Shown here one piece after another: positions 48,006 through 56,607 of a stretch of DNA of 64,000 bases. The notes under the pieces were generated by a model. The model saw nothing but the letters and a program-made list of their open reading frames with translations, was not told where the DNA came from and did no database searches. The translations under genes were made by a program, and so were the position numbers. Source of the DNA: Cyclobacterium qasimii M12-11B (GTDB lineage Bacteria; Bacteroidota; Bacteroidia; Cytophagales; Cyclobacteriaceae); the NCBI RefSeq assembly GCF_000427295.1, contig NZ_ATNM01000156.1, forward strand, positions 1-64,000. The letters run 5' to 3'. How positions within the stretch are numbered: the stretch's first letter is position 1; every line of letters starts with the position of its first letter.

Positions 48006-50479
48006 TCAATCCAGTATATATTGCCGTTTTACCCTTGGCCCTATACCTGTTAACAGTTCGTAGGGAATGGTTTCAATCTTCGCTGCTAAGTCCATAATCG
48101 AAGGTCTGGCGCCAAAGAGTATGGCTTCATCACCCTCGAATACATTTAGGCCAGTTACATCTGCCATGCACATGTCCATACAGACATTGCCTATTATTGG
48201 AGCCATTTGCCCCTTTATCAAAACCGTTGCCTTTCCATTGCTAAATCGACGGTCATAACCGTCCGCATAGCCAATGGCCAAAGTGGCCACTTCTCCATCA
48301 TTTTTCATTTCTCCTTTTCTTCCGTAGCCTATTGTTTCACCTTTCTGAAGTGTTCTTACTTGTGATACAACCGTTTTTAAAGTCATGGCAGGTTGGAGCT
48401 TGTCCTGTTCTAGCTGATTGACTTCTATGCCATAAAGCCCAATGCCCAACCGGACCATGTCAAAAGCGAACTCAGGGTAACGGATAATCCCTGCCGAATT
48501 TAAGCAATGCCTAATCGGTTTACAGCCAGTCTCCTGAATAATCCTGTTACTTGAGCTTTCGAATGAGCTGATTTGTGATAAGGTAAAATCCTTGTGCACT
48601 GCCTCATCTGCACCTGCCAGGTGCGTAAAGATGCCCGCAACCTTTAAATTGCTGCATTGTTGAAGGATTGAAATGGCCTCATCCAACTCTTGATCGGACA
48701 TGCCAAGCCTCCTCATGCCAGTGTCCAATTCTAAATGAACAGATAATAATCCCGAATTACTATCCATTGCATTCGACAATGATTTCAATTGATTCAGGTT
48801 ATATACCACTGGTTCCAAAGCATGTTCCTGTAGCAACTCCAAATGGTAACTTCCAGGATTCATGACCATAATTGGTAAGGTTATTCCATTGTTTCTTAAG
48901 AAAACCCCTTCATCAGTATAGGCCACGGATAGATAATCAGCACCAATTTCCTGCAAATAGTTGGCGATTTCAGCTGCTCCACCTCCATAGGCAAATGCCT
49001 TAACCATGACCATTATTTTGGTCCCGGGTTTAATTTTCTGCCGGTAATGGATGAAATTGTGGCGCAGGGAGTTGAGGTTTATTTCTAAAATGGTTTCATG
49101 TGCAAGCGCCTCCAACTTTTGAACAACACGTTCAAAACCATAGGCCCTGGCCCCTTTGATGAGGACCAGGTCATTTGAAAGGGATAATGCCTCTAAATTT
49201 CTCAAAATCATGTCGGTGGATTCATAAAAATCACTTTCCGCTGGAAATAAATGTTTAAAGTCAGCAAAGCCCTTTCCTACTCCTACAAAAAGGTCAATAC
49301 TGTAGTGTTTCAAAAGCCAAGCTATTTTTTGGAAAACAACTTCTTCTTTTCCCTCTTGTTGCATTTCCGACAAAATCAGAATCTTTCGACCACTTGCCGT
49401 GATTTGCTGGCTCATAAATTCAAGTGCAAGTTCCAAACCTGCAAGATCATTGTTATAGCTGTCGTCTATTAATTTACATCCTTTGCTGCCTGATTTCAAG
49501 GTTAGCCTCATGTCCACAGCATGAAGCAGTTTAAGCCCTTGTTGAATAATTTCAGGCTTCATTCCCAGGCTTAGGGCTGCGGTGATGACATGCCTGATGT
49601 TTTCAAGGGAGGCCTGATCCCTGAAGGAAGTTAAGAATGTATACGTTTGAAAGTCCTTGCCAATCAAATAAATCTTCGAGCCGTTGTTATGCCGTTTTAC
49701 GGATAAAATATAATCCGCACCTGCCTTATCAGACCAACTAATGAGAACAGAGGGATCAAAATTTTCCTCCAAGTATTGACCTACCTGGGTTTGGTCTTTT
49801 CTATAGATAAGGTATTTGGCACTTTGGAAGAGCTTGCATTTTTCTTCAATTTTAGCTCTTGTGTCTTCAAAGTGCTCATCATGAGCACTCCCAATATTGG
49901 TAAAAATACCCAATTGGGGCTGGATGATTTGGGTCAAAGCGGCCATTTCATCAGGAGCTGAAATTCCGGCCTCAAGTATAGCAACTTGATGTTGTTGGCT
50001 AATTCCCAATGCCGAGAGGGCGACGCCAATCTGGCTATTGTAACTTTTGGGTTTTTCCACAAATTATACTTGGCAGAAAGAATCTGGGCAAGCCATTCTT
50101 TTACGATGGTTTTTCCATTGCTGCCAGTTATCCCGATTACAGGGCCTTTAAAATTTTCTCGGTTTAACTGCGCCAATTGCTGTAAGTCTTTTAAAGGAGA
50201 GGTGGATAAAAGAACATTGCTGTCTTCCAGACTTTTTATAAGGGAAGTAGGGCAATTGGCAGGAAGAATAAAATTCCGAACACCTTTATCGTATGCGTCT
50301 GAAGCAAATTCCCAACCTGCATACCTGGAACCGTCTAAGGCTACAAAAAGGGTATTGTTTCCGGATTGAATTTTTCTTGAATCGATGACTACATTCAAGA
50401 GCATAATATTATCCGAATTATTGGTAAAATGCTTTGCAAATTTTGAAGCAAATAGAGGGAAATTGATGGCCTGCATCAT
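48006..50479 (-). pseudogene. Bifunctional MurF-Alr (D-Ala-D-Ala-adding ligase / alanine racemase), frameshifted
   Basis: Two frames, 50479-49934 and 50060-48006, make one protein of about 823 residues. The MurF half (about 1-450) has GITGSNGKTIVKEWL as the ATP site, ILEAGISAPDEMAAL and LIDDSYNNDLAGLELALEF. The Alr half (about 455-820) has the PLP lysine in VMVKAFAYGGGAAEI, RLGIGLYGIE and VGNVCMDMCMADVTG. MurF adds D-Ala-D-Ala to UDP-MurNAc-tripeptide; Alr makes D-alanine. This fusion is a known Bacteroidota arrangement. One A added to the run at 50045-50048 (T4 on the plus strand) gives NPKSYNSQIGVALSAL. An essential pathway enzyme, so a sequencing error is likely. Confidence 0.93.
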
Positions 50480-50511
50480 TTTATGAATAGGTTAAGCAGT
50501 TGGAGTTAAAA

Positions 50512-50519
50512 CAAATTTA
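50512..50519 (-). promoter_or_regulatory. Candidate promoter -7 box of MurF-Alr
   Basis: On the minus strand TAAATTTG, an exact TAnnTTTG match 33 nt upstream of the ATG. No clear -33 TTG at the right distance. Confidence 0.4.
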
Positions 50520-50694
50520 TAACTTATATCCATAGCTATTATTTTTTGATAGGATTTTAAAATTTTACGCTAAAATGCTGTTAAATAATAGCCTTGATCC
50601 GCTAGCTTGAATTTGTAAAAGATTAAATAATTGTGTATCATTGGTTTACTAATCGTTAATAATTGGATTAGTTCTTGTTTTAACCAATAAAACC

Positions 50695-51057
50695 ATGCGT
50701 TTTCAAAATAATATTCGGATTATATTCAGTATTCCATTTGTTCTTGGGGTTTTGTTTTTATGTCTATTATCCGGGAAATCTTTTTCTCAAGATAATTCCG
50801 GTAACGTTTACAATTATGTCCAGCAAAAAAGCCAACTAGAAAAGGCTGAAGTAATTCAAAGTGAAAATTCAGGAGATAAGAAAAATCGTTTTATTGGTTA
50901 TTCGAATGGCATAAGCCCAAAACCTTCAAAATCCAAAGAAGTTTTGCTTAGCGAAAGCGTTACTGCCTTGCCTCAAATTGCAGCTGAAACGGAAGAAACG
51001 TCAACACTCTCCTTGAATGTATTTTTATATGTTCTTGATAAATTTAAAGAAGAGTAA
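50695..51057 (+). CDS. Small exported protein of unknown function
   Basis: 120 residues with an N-terminal signal sequence (IIFSIPFVLGVLFLCLLSG, cleavage near SFSQ). The rest is polar, serine- and glutamate-rich, with an amphipathic C-terminal end (LNVFLYVLDKFKEE). No family recognised. It is isolated and divergent from MurF-Alr. Confidence 0.55.
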   Translation: MRFQNNIRIIFSIPFVLGVLFLCLLSGKSFSQDNSGNVYNYVQQKSQLEKAEVIQSENSGDKKNRFIGYSNGISPKPSKSKEVLLSESVTALPQIAAETEETSTLSLNVFLYVLDKFKEE

Positions 51058-51147
51058 TTTCAAGTAGCACCTAAACCAAAGCCTTTAAAGTTTATTTTTT
51101 GTTAGTATGCTGGGATTTCGTTATTTTACTCCTTAACGATAAACCCA

Positions 51148-51354
51148 ATGAGAAATTCCTGTATTTTGTTTGTCATTGCCTTGGTGATGACTTTTTCATT
51201 TGTACCTACGATAAAAAATTAAGAGATTGACGTGCTGTTTAATGGCTTGAAAGTCAAAATCAAAAAAGAGGTGGAAATGTGCAGTTAAATTATCGAACGA
51301 GGTGCAATTTCCTTGATCGTGGATAGAACAGCTTATATGGAAGCAGGAGAGTAG
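51148..51354 (+). pseudogene. Possible decayed small exported protein gene
   Basis: A frame starting MRNSCILFVIALVMTFSFVP (signal-peptide-like) with stop codons at 51220 and 51286 and a third at 51352. Between the stops the frame still reads protein-like (EIDVLFNGLKVKIKKEVEM; IIERGAISLIVDRTAYMEAG). This looks like a gene broken by point mutations, or it may be chance. The whole stretch 51058-51446 (389 bp) holds nothing else I can support. Confidence 0.3.
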
Positions 51355-51446
51355 TTCCCTTGGTTTATTTATAAGATTCCATAATCTGAATCTTTTATTA
51401 TTTAGGGATTTGAAAATTATAACCAACCGATTGAATTTGAACGCAT

Positions 51447-51914
51447 ATGTTGTTAAAAATTAAATTTTTATTCCTCTTCCTGAGTTTTGGCTTTATCCAA
51501 CCTGATCCCATGATCACCTTGGATTTTGATGGCTTCAAGAGCGAAATTGAAACACCTTCTGAAGACCTTAGAATTTACAATTTTTGGGCTACCTGGTGTG
51601 CGCCTTGCATACATGAGATGCCTTATTTTGAATCTGTCGTCAAGGATACCAAAGGTACTAATTTGGTATTTGTGTCTTTGGACGATGACAGAAGACCTGA
51701 AAGGGTGAAAGCCTTTGTGGAGAAAAAGGGATTTAGCTCTCCAATATGGTTGCTAAGCGAAAAAGAACAAAAGGATTGGAAACAAAAATTGAAGGAAGAT
51801 TGGTCGGGAGCCATTCCGGCCACTTTGTTTGTTACGGCAGCGGGTAAAAGACATTTCCATACAGGCCAAATAAGTGAAGAGAAGCTTAAAGAGCTTATTG
51901 AAACGTACAAATAA
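51447..51914 (+). CDS. TlpA-like thioredoxin-family protein
   Basis: 155 residues: N-terminal hydrophobic segment LLKIKFLFLFLSFGFIQ (signal or anchor), then a thioredoxin fold with the redox site WATWCAPCIHEMPYF and cis-proline GAIPATLFV. It is probably a periplasmic thiol-disulfide oxidoreductase of the TlpA/ResA type, which may receive electrons from the DsbD protein encoded at 29.2-31.1 kb. Monocistronic, with a strong terminator. Confidence 0.9.
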   Translation: MLLKIKFLFLFLSFGFIQPDPMITLDFDGFKSEIETPSEDLRIYNFWATWCAPCIHEMPYFESVVKDTKGTNLVFVSLDDDRRPERVKAFVEKKGFSSPIWLLSEKEQKDWKQKLKEDWSGAIPATLFVTAAGKRHFHTGQISEEKLKELIETYK

Positions 51915-51923
51915 TGGTATTGG

Positions 51924-51954
51924 AAAGGCCTCCTGAACTCAAGGAGGCCTTTTT
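51924..51954 (+). terminator. Terminator of the TlpA-like gene
   Basis: 10-bp perfect stem AAAGGCCTCC with 9-nt loop, ending in TTTTT, 10 nt after the stop codon. Confidence 0.88.
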
Positions 51955-52035
51955 AAACCGACTTTTTCAACAGGTTTTGGGATAGCATAAATAATGAGTT
52001 TTGGGTGTAAGCTTAATTTAGGGTCAACCTATAGA

Positions 52036-52602
52036 TCAATCGAAATGCAAATACTTGCTTACCCCTTCGGCATTTTCTACTTTAAGATAGACCTGTTTTA
52101 GAATTAAATGTTTTAAATGATAATTTTTTGAAAAGCCACCGGTTTCTAGGATTTCATCCCTCATGAGTACCTTATGGTTGTTGTTGAAAATGGTTACTAT
52201 CGTACCTGGGTCAGCTACTCCAAGGACTCTTAGATTGAAAGTATTTTTATCAACTGCTTTTGCGTAAGCCATCAGTTTCGTTTCTGCTTTTCGATAACTT
52301 TTAATTTCGAAAGTCTGCGAATCTTCTTTGGTTTCAAGCTTTACTTTATAGTGGCCTTCAGGTATTTCACTTAAATTAAAAGGAATGTTTTGTGGCGCTG
52401 TTATCTCGAAGAAGGTCCTGTTTATGATTTTTCCCTTTGGATCAATAATGGTAATTCGAACCATACCTATGGCTTCTGTTAGTTTTACTTGAAACCTTTG
52501 TTCCTGAATCTCAACAGAGGAAACCTCCATCAAGCGTTTGTCTAATGCGAAGCTAGAGAAGGATAAGCCGATCGCGAGGAGTAATGTTGCTAATGTTTTC
52601 AT
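52036..52602 (-). CDS. Exported beta-rich protein of unknown function
   Basis: About 188 residues from ATG at 52602 (MKTLATLLLAIGLSFSSFALD, signal peptide); an upstream start at 52656 would bury it. The mature part contains two short Ig-like or secretion-sorting-like modules: VRITIIDPKGKIINRTFFEI with NIPFNLSEIPEGHYKVKLET, and then GTIVTIFNNNHKVLMRDEIL. The second half of the first module resembles the C-terminal sorting domains of exported Bacteroidota proteins. Function unknown. Confidence 0.65.
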   Translation of the reverse strand: MKTLATLLLAIGLSFSSFALDKRLMEVSSVEIQEQRFQVKLTEAIGMVRITIIDPKGKIINRTFFEITAPQNIPFNLSEIPEGHYKVKLETKEDSQTFEIKSYRKAETKLMAYAKAVDKNTFNLRVLGVADPGTIVTIFNNNHKVLMRDEILETGGFSKNYHLKHLILKQVYLKVENAEGVSKYLHFD

Positions 52603-53155
52603 GATTTGATATTGTTTGGTCTTGACTTTATTTGAAACAGTTATTGCCAAGTACATACCAAATCATGGTAGAAATCATTTTTGAAAACCTATAGGGATTA
52701 TTTTGTATAGAGGTGTAACCTTAAAAAGGACCTTGGTAAGACAGAGGTGTATCATAACCGAACAGCTGTGCAGCTATTTGTTATTTTTCTGAACAGTAAA
52801 AGTAACTTTTAAGTAAGGGAAGGTAAAAAATAATATTCTTAATTTTTCACTTAAAAAATATAAGTAGCTGAATATCTGTGTGCTAAATCTTTTTATATGG
52901 TCGAAAATGAACAGGAGTTGTTTTAAAAACGGGCAATAGTAGGCCTTTTCACTTAGGGAATGATCCATTTGCTGCAGGGAAAATCTCTAGCAAATTTGTC
53001 AAGCTATGCTATTGCAAAATGGATAGGGCTTTACTACACCTCCAACTCTTCTATAGGTGATTGCTTTGAGGTTATCCCTTCATAGAAATGAAAAGAATTT
53101 GCCTCTTTAGGGCAAATTCAAGACATAGAGCGATCAAGAATAAATAGAGAAAAGA
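52603..53155. other. Intergenic region, 553 bp
   Basis: No reading frame with convincing coding character on either strand, and no clear hairpin or RNA. The left end is the upstream region of the exported-protein gene. Confidence 0.5.
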
Positions 53156-53530
53156 TCAAAAACGGGAAGCCTTCTTTTTTATTCTTCTAAAAGCACCCTT
53201 TCTTCTTTTGTTATTGGAGTAAAAATTATATAAAAAATTGACAGCGATTAGTGTAACTGATATCGGGACGAAAAAAGTAGGCATCATGATTTTTATGCCC
53301 AATAGGATAAAAAGAGAGGCGATGATCCCAATTTTAAATGAGGTGTGGCTCTCTGGGTATATGCCGCTTATTAATATTAGGCTGGTGATTTCTACAATTA
53401 TCAACACTACAATCATGTAGGTGAATACTGTAGCTGTTGTTAATCCAGTGCTTACAAAATACCAGGCAAGAAGTCCCAGGACTACTACTAAACTTAGACT
53501 GTGAAGGCTAAAATTGATTTTTTCTTTCAT
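53156..53530 (-). CDS. Small four-helix membrane protein
   Basis: 124 residues with four hydrophobic segments (FSLHSLSLVVVLGLLAWYFV, VFTYMIVVLIIVEITSLILI, SFKIGIIASLFILLGIKIM, FFVPISVTLIAVNFLYNF) and a very basic tail (KRRKGAFRRIKKKASRF), which predicts both ends inside the cell. No family recognised. Monocistronic. Confidence 0.65.
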   Translation of the reverse strand: MKEKINFSLHSLSLVVVLGLLAWYFVSTGLTTATVFTYMIVVLIIVEITSLILISGIYPESHTSFKIGIIASLFILLGIKIMMPTFFVPISVTLIAVNFLYNFYSNNKRRKGAFRRIKKKASRF

Positions 53531-53790
53531 ATTAAAGAGAATATTATGATTATGAATATAGGATTATTTCCCTTGAATCCAAAAAATCTCATGTCATAAT
53601 TACAAACTTATAATTTTGCAAATTAAAGATTCGAATGTCAGTGAAAATTCCAAATATTCGTCTGTTCAGATAACTACTGGACCCTGAGAACTTTAACTTG
53701 GTCTGACTAAGGAAGTTTGGTGGAATAGGCAATAGGGCAATGCTTGTTTTTCCAGTAGAGGAGATATTTATTCGATTTTATGCCCTTTTT

Positions 53791-54570
53791 CTATAGCTTA
53801 CCCAACCATTTCAATAAGGTGTTATAAGGCTTTGACCAGGTACGTTGGAACCTCAGCGGGCCATTTAACTCCCTTTCAAAGAAAGGCAAATGATGCGCAT
53901 TCAAATAGGCGATTCTTTCCCTCTTTTTTTGGTTGGTCCCTGTTTTTTTTCTTTTGCTTTGCTGGGTCAGCCTGTAATAGAATCCAATAAATGGAAGCTG
54001 TACAACCTCTCCTCCATCTTTCAACATCTTTATCCAGAATTCCCAATCCTCACGACCCATTGTCATGTCTTCCGAGAATCCTCCTATTTCAATAAAATCT
54101 GATTTTCTAAACAAGGCTGCTACAAAGATCATATTGTCTCTGGCCAGCTTATTTCGACTAAAAGGCTTGAGTTTCCAGGGCTTTTGTATGCTGGAATTGA
54201 ATTTTACTGCCTGACAGTAGACTACTTTCACCTTTGGCTGCTGCGCCAGTACTTCCACACCTTTCTCCAGGTAATCTGGTGAAATAAGGTCGTCTCCATC
54301 TAAGGGTAAAATATAGGTACCTGTTGCTGCATCAACCCCAGCATTTCGCGCTTTGGCCACACCACTGTTGGGTTGGTCCAATACTGTTATTTCAGGGTGT
54401 TTTTCTTGTAGTTGTTGGGCAATCTTCAAAGAATCGTCCTTAGATCCATCATTGACAATGACAACCTCAATGGGCCTGTAAGTAGAGGCTAAAACGGATT
54501 GAACTGTTTCGTCCAGATAACTGCCCTGATTGTAGCAGGGGATTACAATGGATACCAATGCATTTTTCAT
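53791..54570 (-). CDS. Family 2 glycosyltransferase
   Basis: 259 residues, GT-A fold. SIVIPCYNQGSYLDETVQSV starts the nucleotide-sugar site, VIVNDGSKDDSL follows, and YILPLDGDDLISPDYLEKGV has the DxD-type metal motif; GREDWEFWIKML is the catalytic-base region. Cytoplasmic or peripheral, adding a sugar to a surface glycan; the donor is unknown. The start overlaps the FkbM stop codon by one base (TAATG), so both are coupled. Confidence 0.9.
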   Translation of the reverse strand: MKNALVSIVIPCYNQGSYLDETVQSVLASTYRPIEVVIVNDGSKDDSLKIAQQLQEKHPEITVLDQPNSGVAKARNAGVDAATGTYILPLDGDDLISPDYLEKGVEVLAQQPKVKVVYCQAVKFNSSIQKPWKLKPFSRNKLARDNMIFVAALFRKSDFIEIGGFSEDMTMGREDWEFWIKMLKDGGEVVQLPFIGFYYRLTQQSKRKKTGTNQKKRERIAYLNAHHLPFFERELNGPLRFQRTWSKPYNTLLKWLGKL

Positions 54571-55412
54571 TAAGCAAAGAATTTTTGAAATGCGGTACCT
54601 ATAGGTTCTTTAAGTGCTAAGGTGTTGGGACCAAATTTCCGTGTGGAATATTGGTTTTCTTTTAATAAAAGTAGGCAAGACTCGTAATCCTGAGCATTTA
54701 GGCCTACATTTTCAAAGATTATGGCTTCAGGTTTAGTTTGAGGGATGTCAAAAATACGAATGACCTCTAAATCATAACCTTCGGCATCGATCTGTAGCAG
54801 ATCTATTTTAGCGATCTTATATTTCTTTATAAGGCTTCTCGGTGAAATTACTTCTACATCTTCATTTGCAACCCATTTTTCTTTGTCCTCAGGAATTTCA
54901 ACCCCAAATTTTGAACAATTGGAAGCAACGATACCATCTTCAAAGGCCTTTAAAACCTTTTCTTTGGAAAAGGAGGTGAGGCCAGTTGCCCAGCGCATGT
55001 CAGAAAAACCAATTTTATACATGGCTTGTGTACCATCTTTTTCACCAATAGCAGCGCAGATTGTTTTTATGCCCTTATTCTTAACATAAATCTTTTTAAG
55101 GTATTGATGAAATACGCCGGGAAGTGGTTCCAGTAATACACCTTTCCAATTGTCCCGTTTAATAAATTTATGTATGGGGTCATGCGTTATGCCATCATTG
55201 GCACCGATCTGAATGACAGTGAAATCACCTTTTTTTGAAAGAGAGTAAAGACTCAAAAAATCACTCAGGCTTCCTTCTTTCGGATTGTAGAAGTATTTGT
55301 AAAACCCTATAAAGGCAGGATTATTTGATGCACTTAAATCGAAGCGAAAAGCTTTCCATTTTCCTTGTAATTTCCGCTTAAGGGAAACAATTGATAGTTT
55401 TTTGTGCATCAA
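54570..55412 (-). CDS. FkbM family methyltransferase
   Basis: 280 residues. SAM-dependent fold with TVIQIGANDGITHDPIHKFI as motif I and KIDLLQIDAEGYDLEVIRIF as the conserved IDxEGxD segment that defines FkbM proteins. These O-methylate sugars or other polyhydroxy compounds; with the coupled glycosyltransferase it probably modifies a surface glycan. Two ATGs in a row open the gene. It lies just after the pheS terminator. Confidence 0.88.
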   Translation of the reverse strand: MMHKKLSIVSLKRKLQGKWKAFRFDLSASNNPAFIGFYKYFYNPKEGSLSDFLSLYSLSKKGDFTVIQIGANDGITHDPIHKFIKRDNWKGVLLEPLPGVFHQYLKKIYVKNKGIKTICAAIGEKDGTQAMYKIGFSDMRWATGLTSFSKEKVLKAFEDGIVASNCSKFGVEIPEDKEKWVANEDVEVISPRSLIKKYKIAKIDLLQIDAEGYDLEVIRIFDIPQTKPEAIIFENVGLNAQDYESCLLLLKENQYSTRKFGPNTLALKEPIGTAFQKFFA

Positions 55413-55427
55413 TCAAAGATATTAAAA

Positions 55428-55461
55428 TTTGACTGTTTTGCAAATTTGCAAAACAGTCAAA
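55428..55461 (-). terminator. Perfect 34-bp palindrome, probable pheS terminator
   Basis: A 17-bp half-site TTTGACTGTTTTGCAAA joined directly to its exact complement. On the minus strand it lies 33 nt after the pheS stop and is followed by TTTTAATAT. The stem is unusually long and AT-rich for a terminator. Confidence 0.65.
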
Positions 55462-55493
55462 AGTTGCGAAGCCAGCTAGTGTATCAGATTTAT

Positions 55494-56522
55494 TTATAAC
55501 AAACCTCTAAATTGACTAAGGAACCTTATGTCATTTTCTGTGAAAAGCCTAAGGTCGTTGATTTGATATTTTAGCATGGCGATTCGTTCAATACCCATAC
55601 CAAAGGCAAACCCAGTATATTTTTCAGGATCAATGCCACAATTTTTAAGGACATTTGGGTCCACCATCCCTGATCCACCTATTTCTACCCAACCACTGCC
55701 TTTACAGATATTGCAGCCTTTACCTCCGCAAAGTTGGCAAGAGATGTCTATCTCAGCACTTGGCTCTGTAAAGGGGAAGAAGGAAGGTCTAAACCTCACC
55801 TTGGTGTCTTTCCCAAACATCTCTTTGGCAAAATGGAAAAGCGTCTGTTTCAAATCCGCGAAACTCACATTTTCATCTACGTAAAGCCCTTCCACTTGGT
55901 GGAAAATACAATGGGCTCTGGCAGAGATGGCTTCGTTTCTAAAAACTCTGCCGGGGGAAAGGGTGCGGATAGGGGGTTCTTCATTTTCCATTACCCTCAC
56001 CTGTACTGAAGAAGTATGTGTTCTTAAGGCGATGTCAGGATGCTTCTCTATGAAAAAAGTGTCCTGCATTTCCCGTGCCGGATGGTTTTCCGGAAAATTT
56101 AATGCAGTAAAGTTATGCCAATCGTCTTCGATTTCTGGTCCTTCGGAAAGGTTGAAACCGATTCGCTCAAAAATGGTAACGATACGTTGACGGACTGCAG
56201 TTAAAGGATGTATGCCACCAACAGGCCAGGCTGTAGGAGGTAGGGTAAGGTCCTGATCAAGACTTGCCTTTTTTTGGTTTCCGCTTTCAGATTTAGCGAT
56301 GAGGTCCTGGAATTTTTCTTCAGCAAGTTGTTTTACTTCATTGACTTCCTGGCCAAATGCTTTTTTGTGTTCATTTGGAATGTTCCTCATTTCGGCAAAA
56401 AGAGCACCTATTACACTCTTTTTACTTATAAACCGCATCCTATAAGCTTCAAGTTCTTCTGCATTTGTAGCTGTAGCTGATGCTATTTCGGCTTTAATCT
56501 GGTTTATTTTTTCACTTTGCAT
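55494..56522 (-). CDS. pheS: Phenylalanine--tRNA ligase alpha subunit
   Basis: 342 residues, standard length. N-terminal coiled coil (about 1-90), class-II catalytic core with motif 2 (RVFRNEAISARAHCIFHQVE) and motif 3 (FAFGMGIERIAMLKYQINDL). The insertion CQLCGGKGCNICKGSGWVE has four cysteines, as in many bacterial PheS. It forms the alpha2beta2 enzyme with PheT, which is not in the window. Monocistronic, with a palindromic terminator. Confidence 0.97.
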   Translation of the reverse strand: MQSEKINQIKAEIASATATNAEELEAYRMRFISKKSVIGALFAEMRNIPNEHKKAFGQEVNEVKQLAEEKFQDLIAKSESGNQKKASLDQDLTLPPTAWPVGGIHPLTAVRQRIVTIFERIGFNLSEGPEIEDDWHNFTALNFPENHPAREMQDTFFIEKHPDIALRTHTSSVQVRVMENEEPPIRTLSPGRVFRNEAISARAHCIFHQVEGLYVDENVSFADLKQTLFHFAKEMFGKDTKVRFRPSFFPFTEPSAEIDISCQLCGGKGCNICKGSGWVEIGGSGMVDPNVLKNCGIDPEKYTGFAFGMGIERIAMLKYQINDLRLFTENDIRFLSQFRGLL

Positions 56523-56607
56523 GTGGGGATCGATCTTTGTAAGAACACAAATCTAAAATAATTTTTTGAGGCCACCTATCTTTTAAAACGGCTAAAAGCT
56601 ATTCTTT

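Noticed and set aside
52774-52968. Short minus-strand frame of 64 codons
   Set aside because: Phe/Leu/Lys-rich low-complexity translation from AT-rich sequence, with no family match and no context; left as intergenic.
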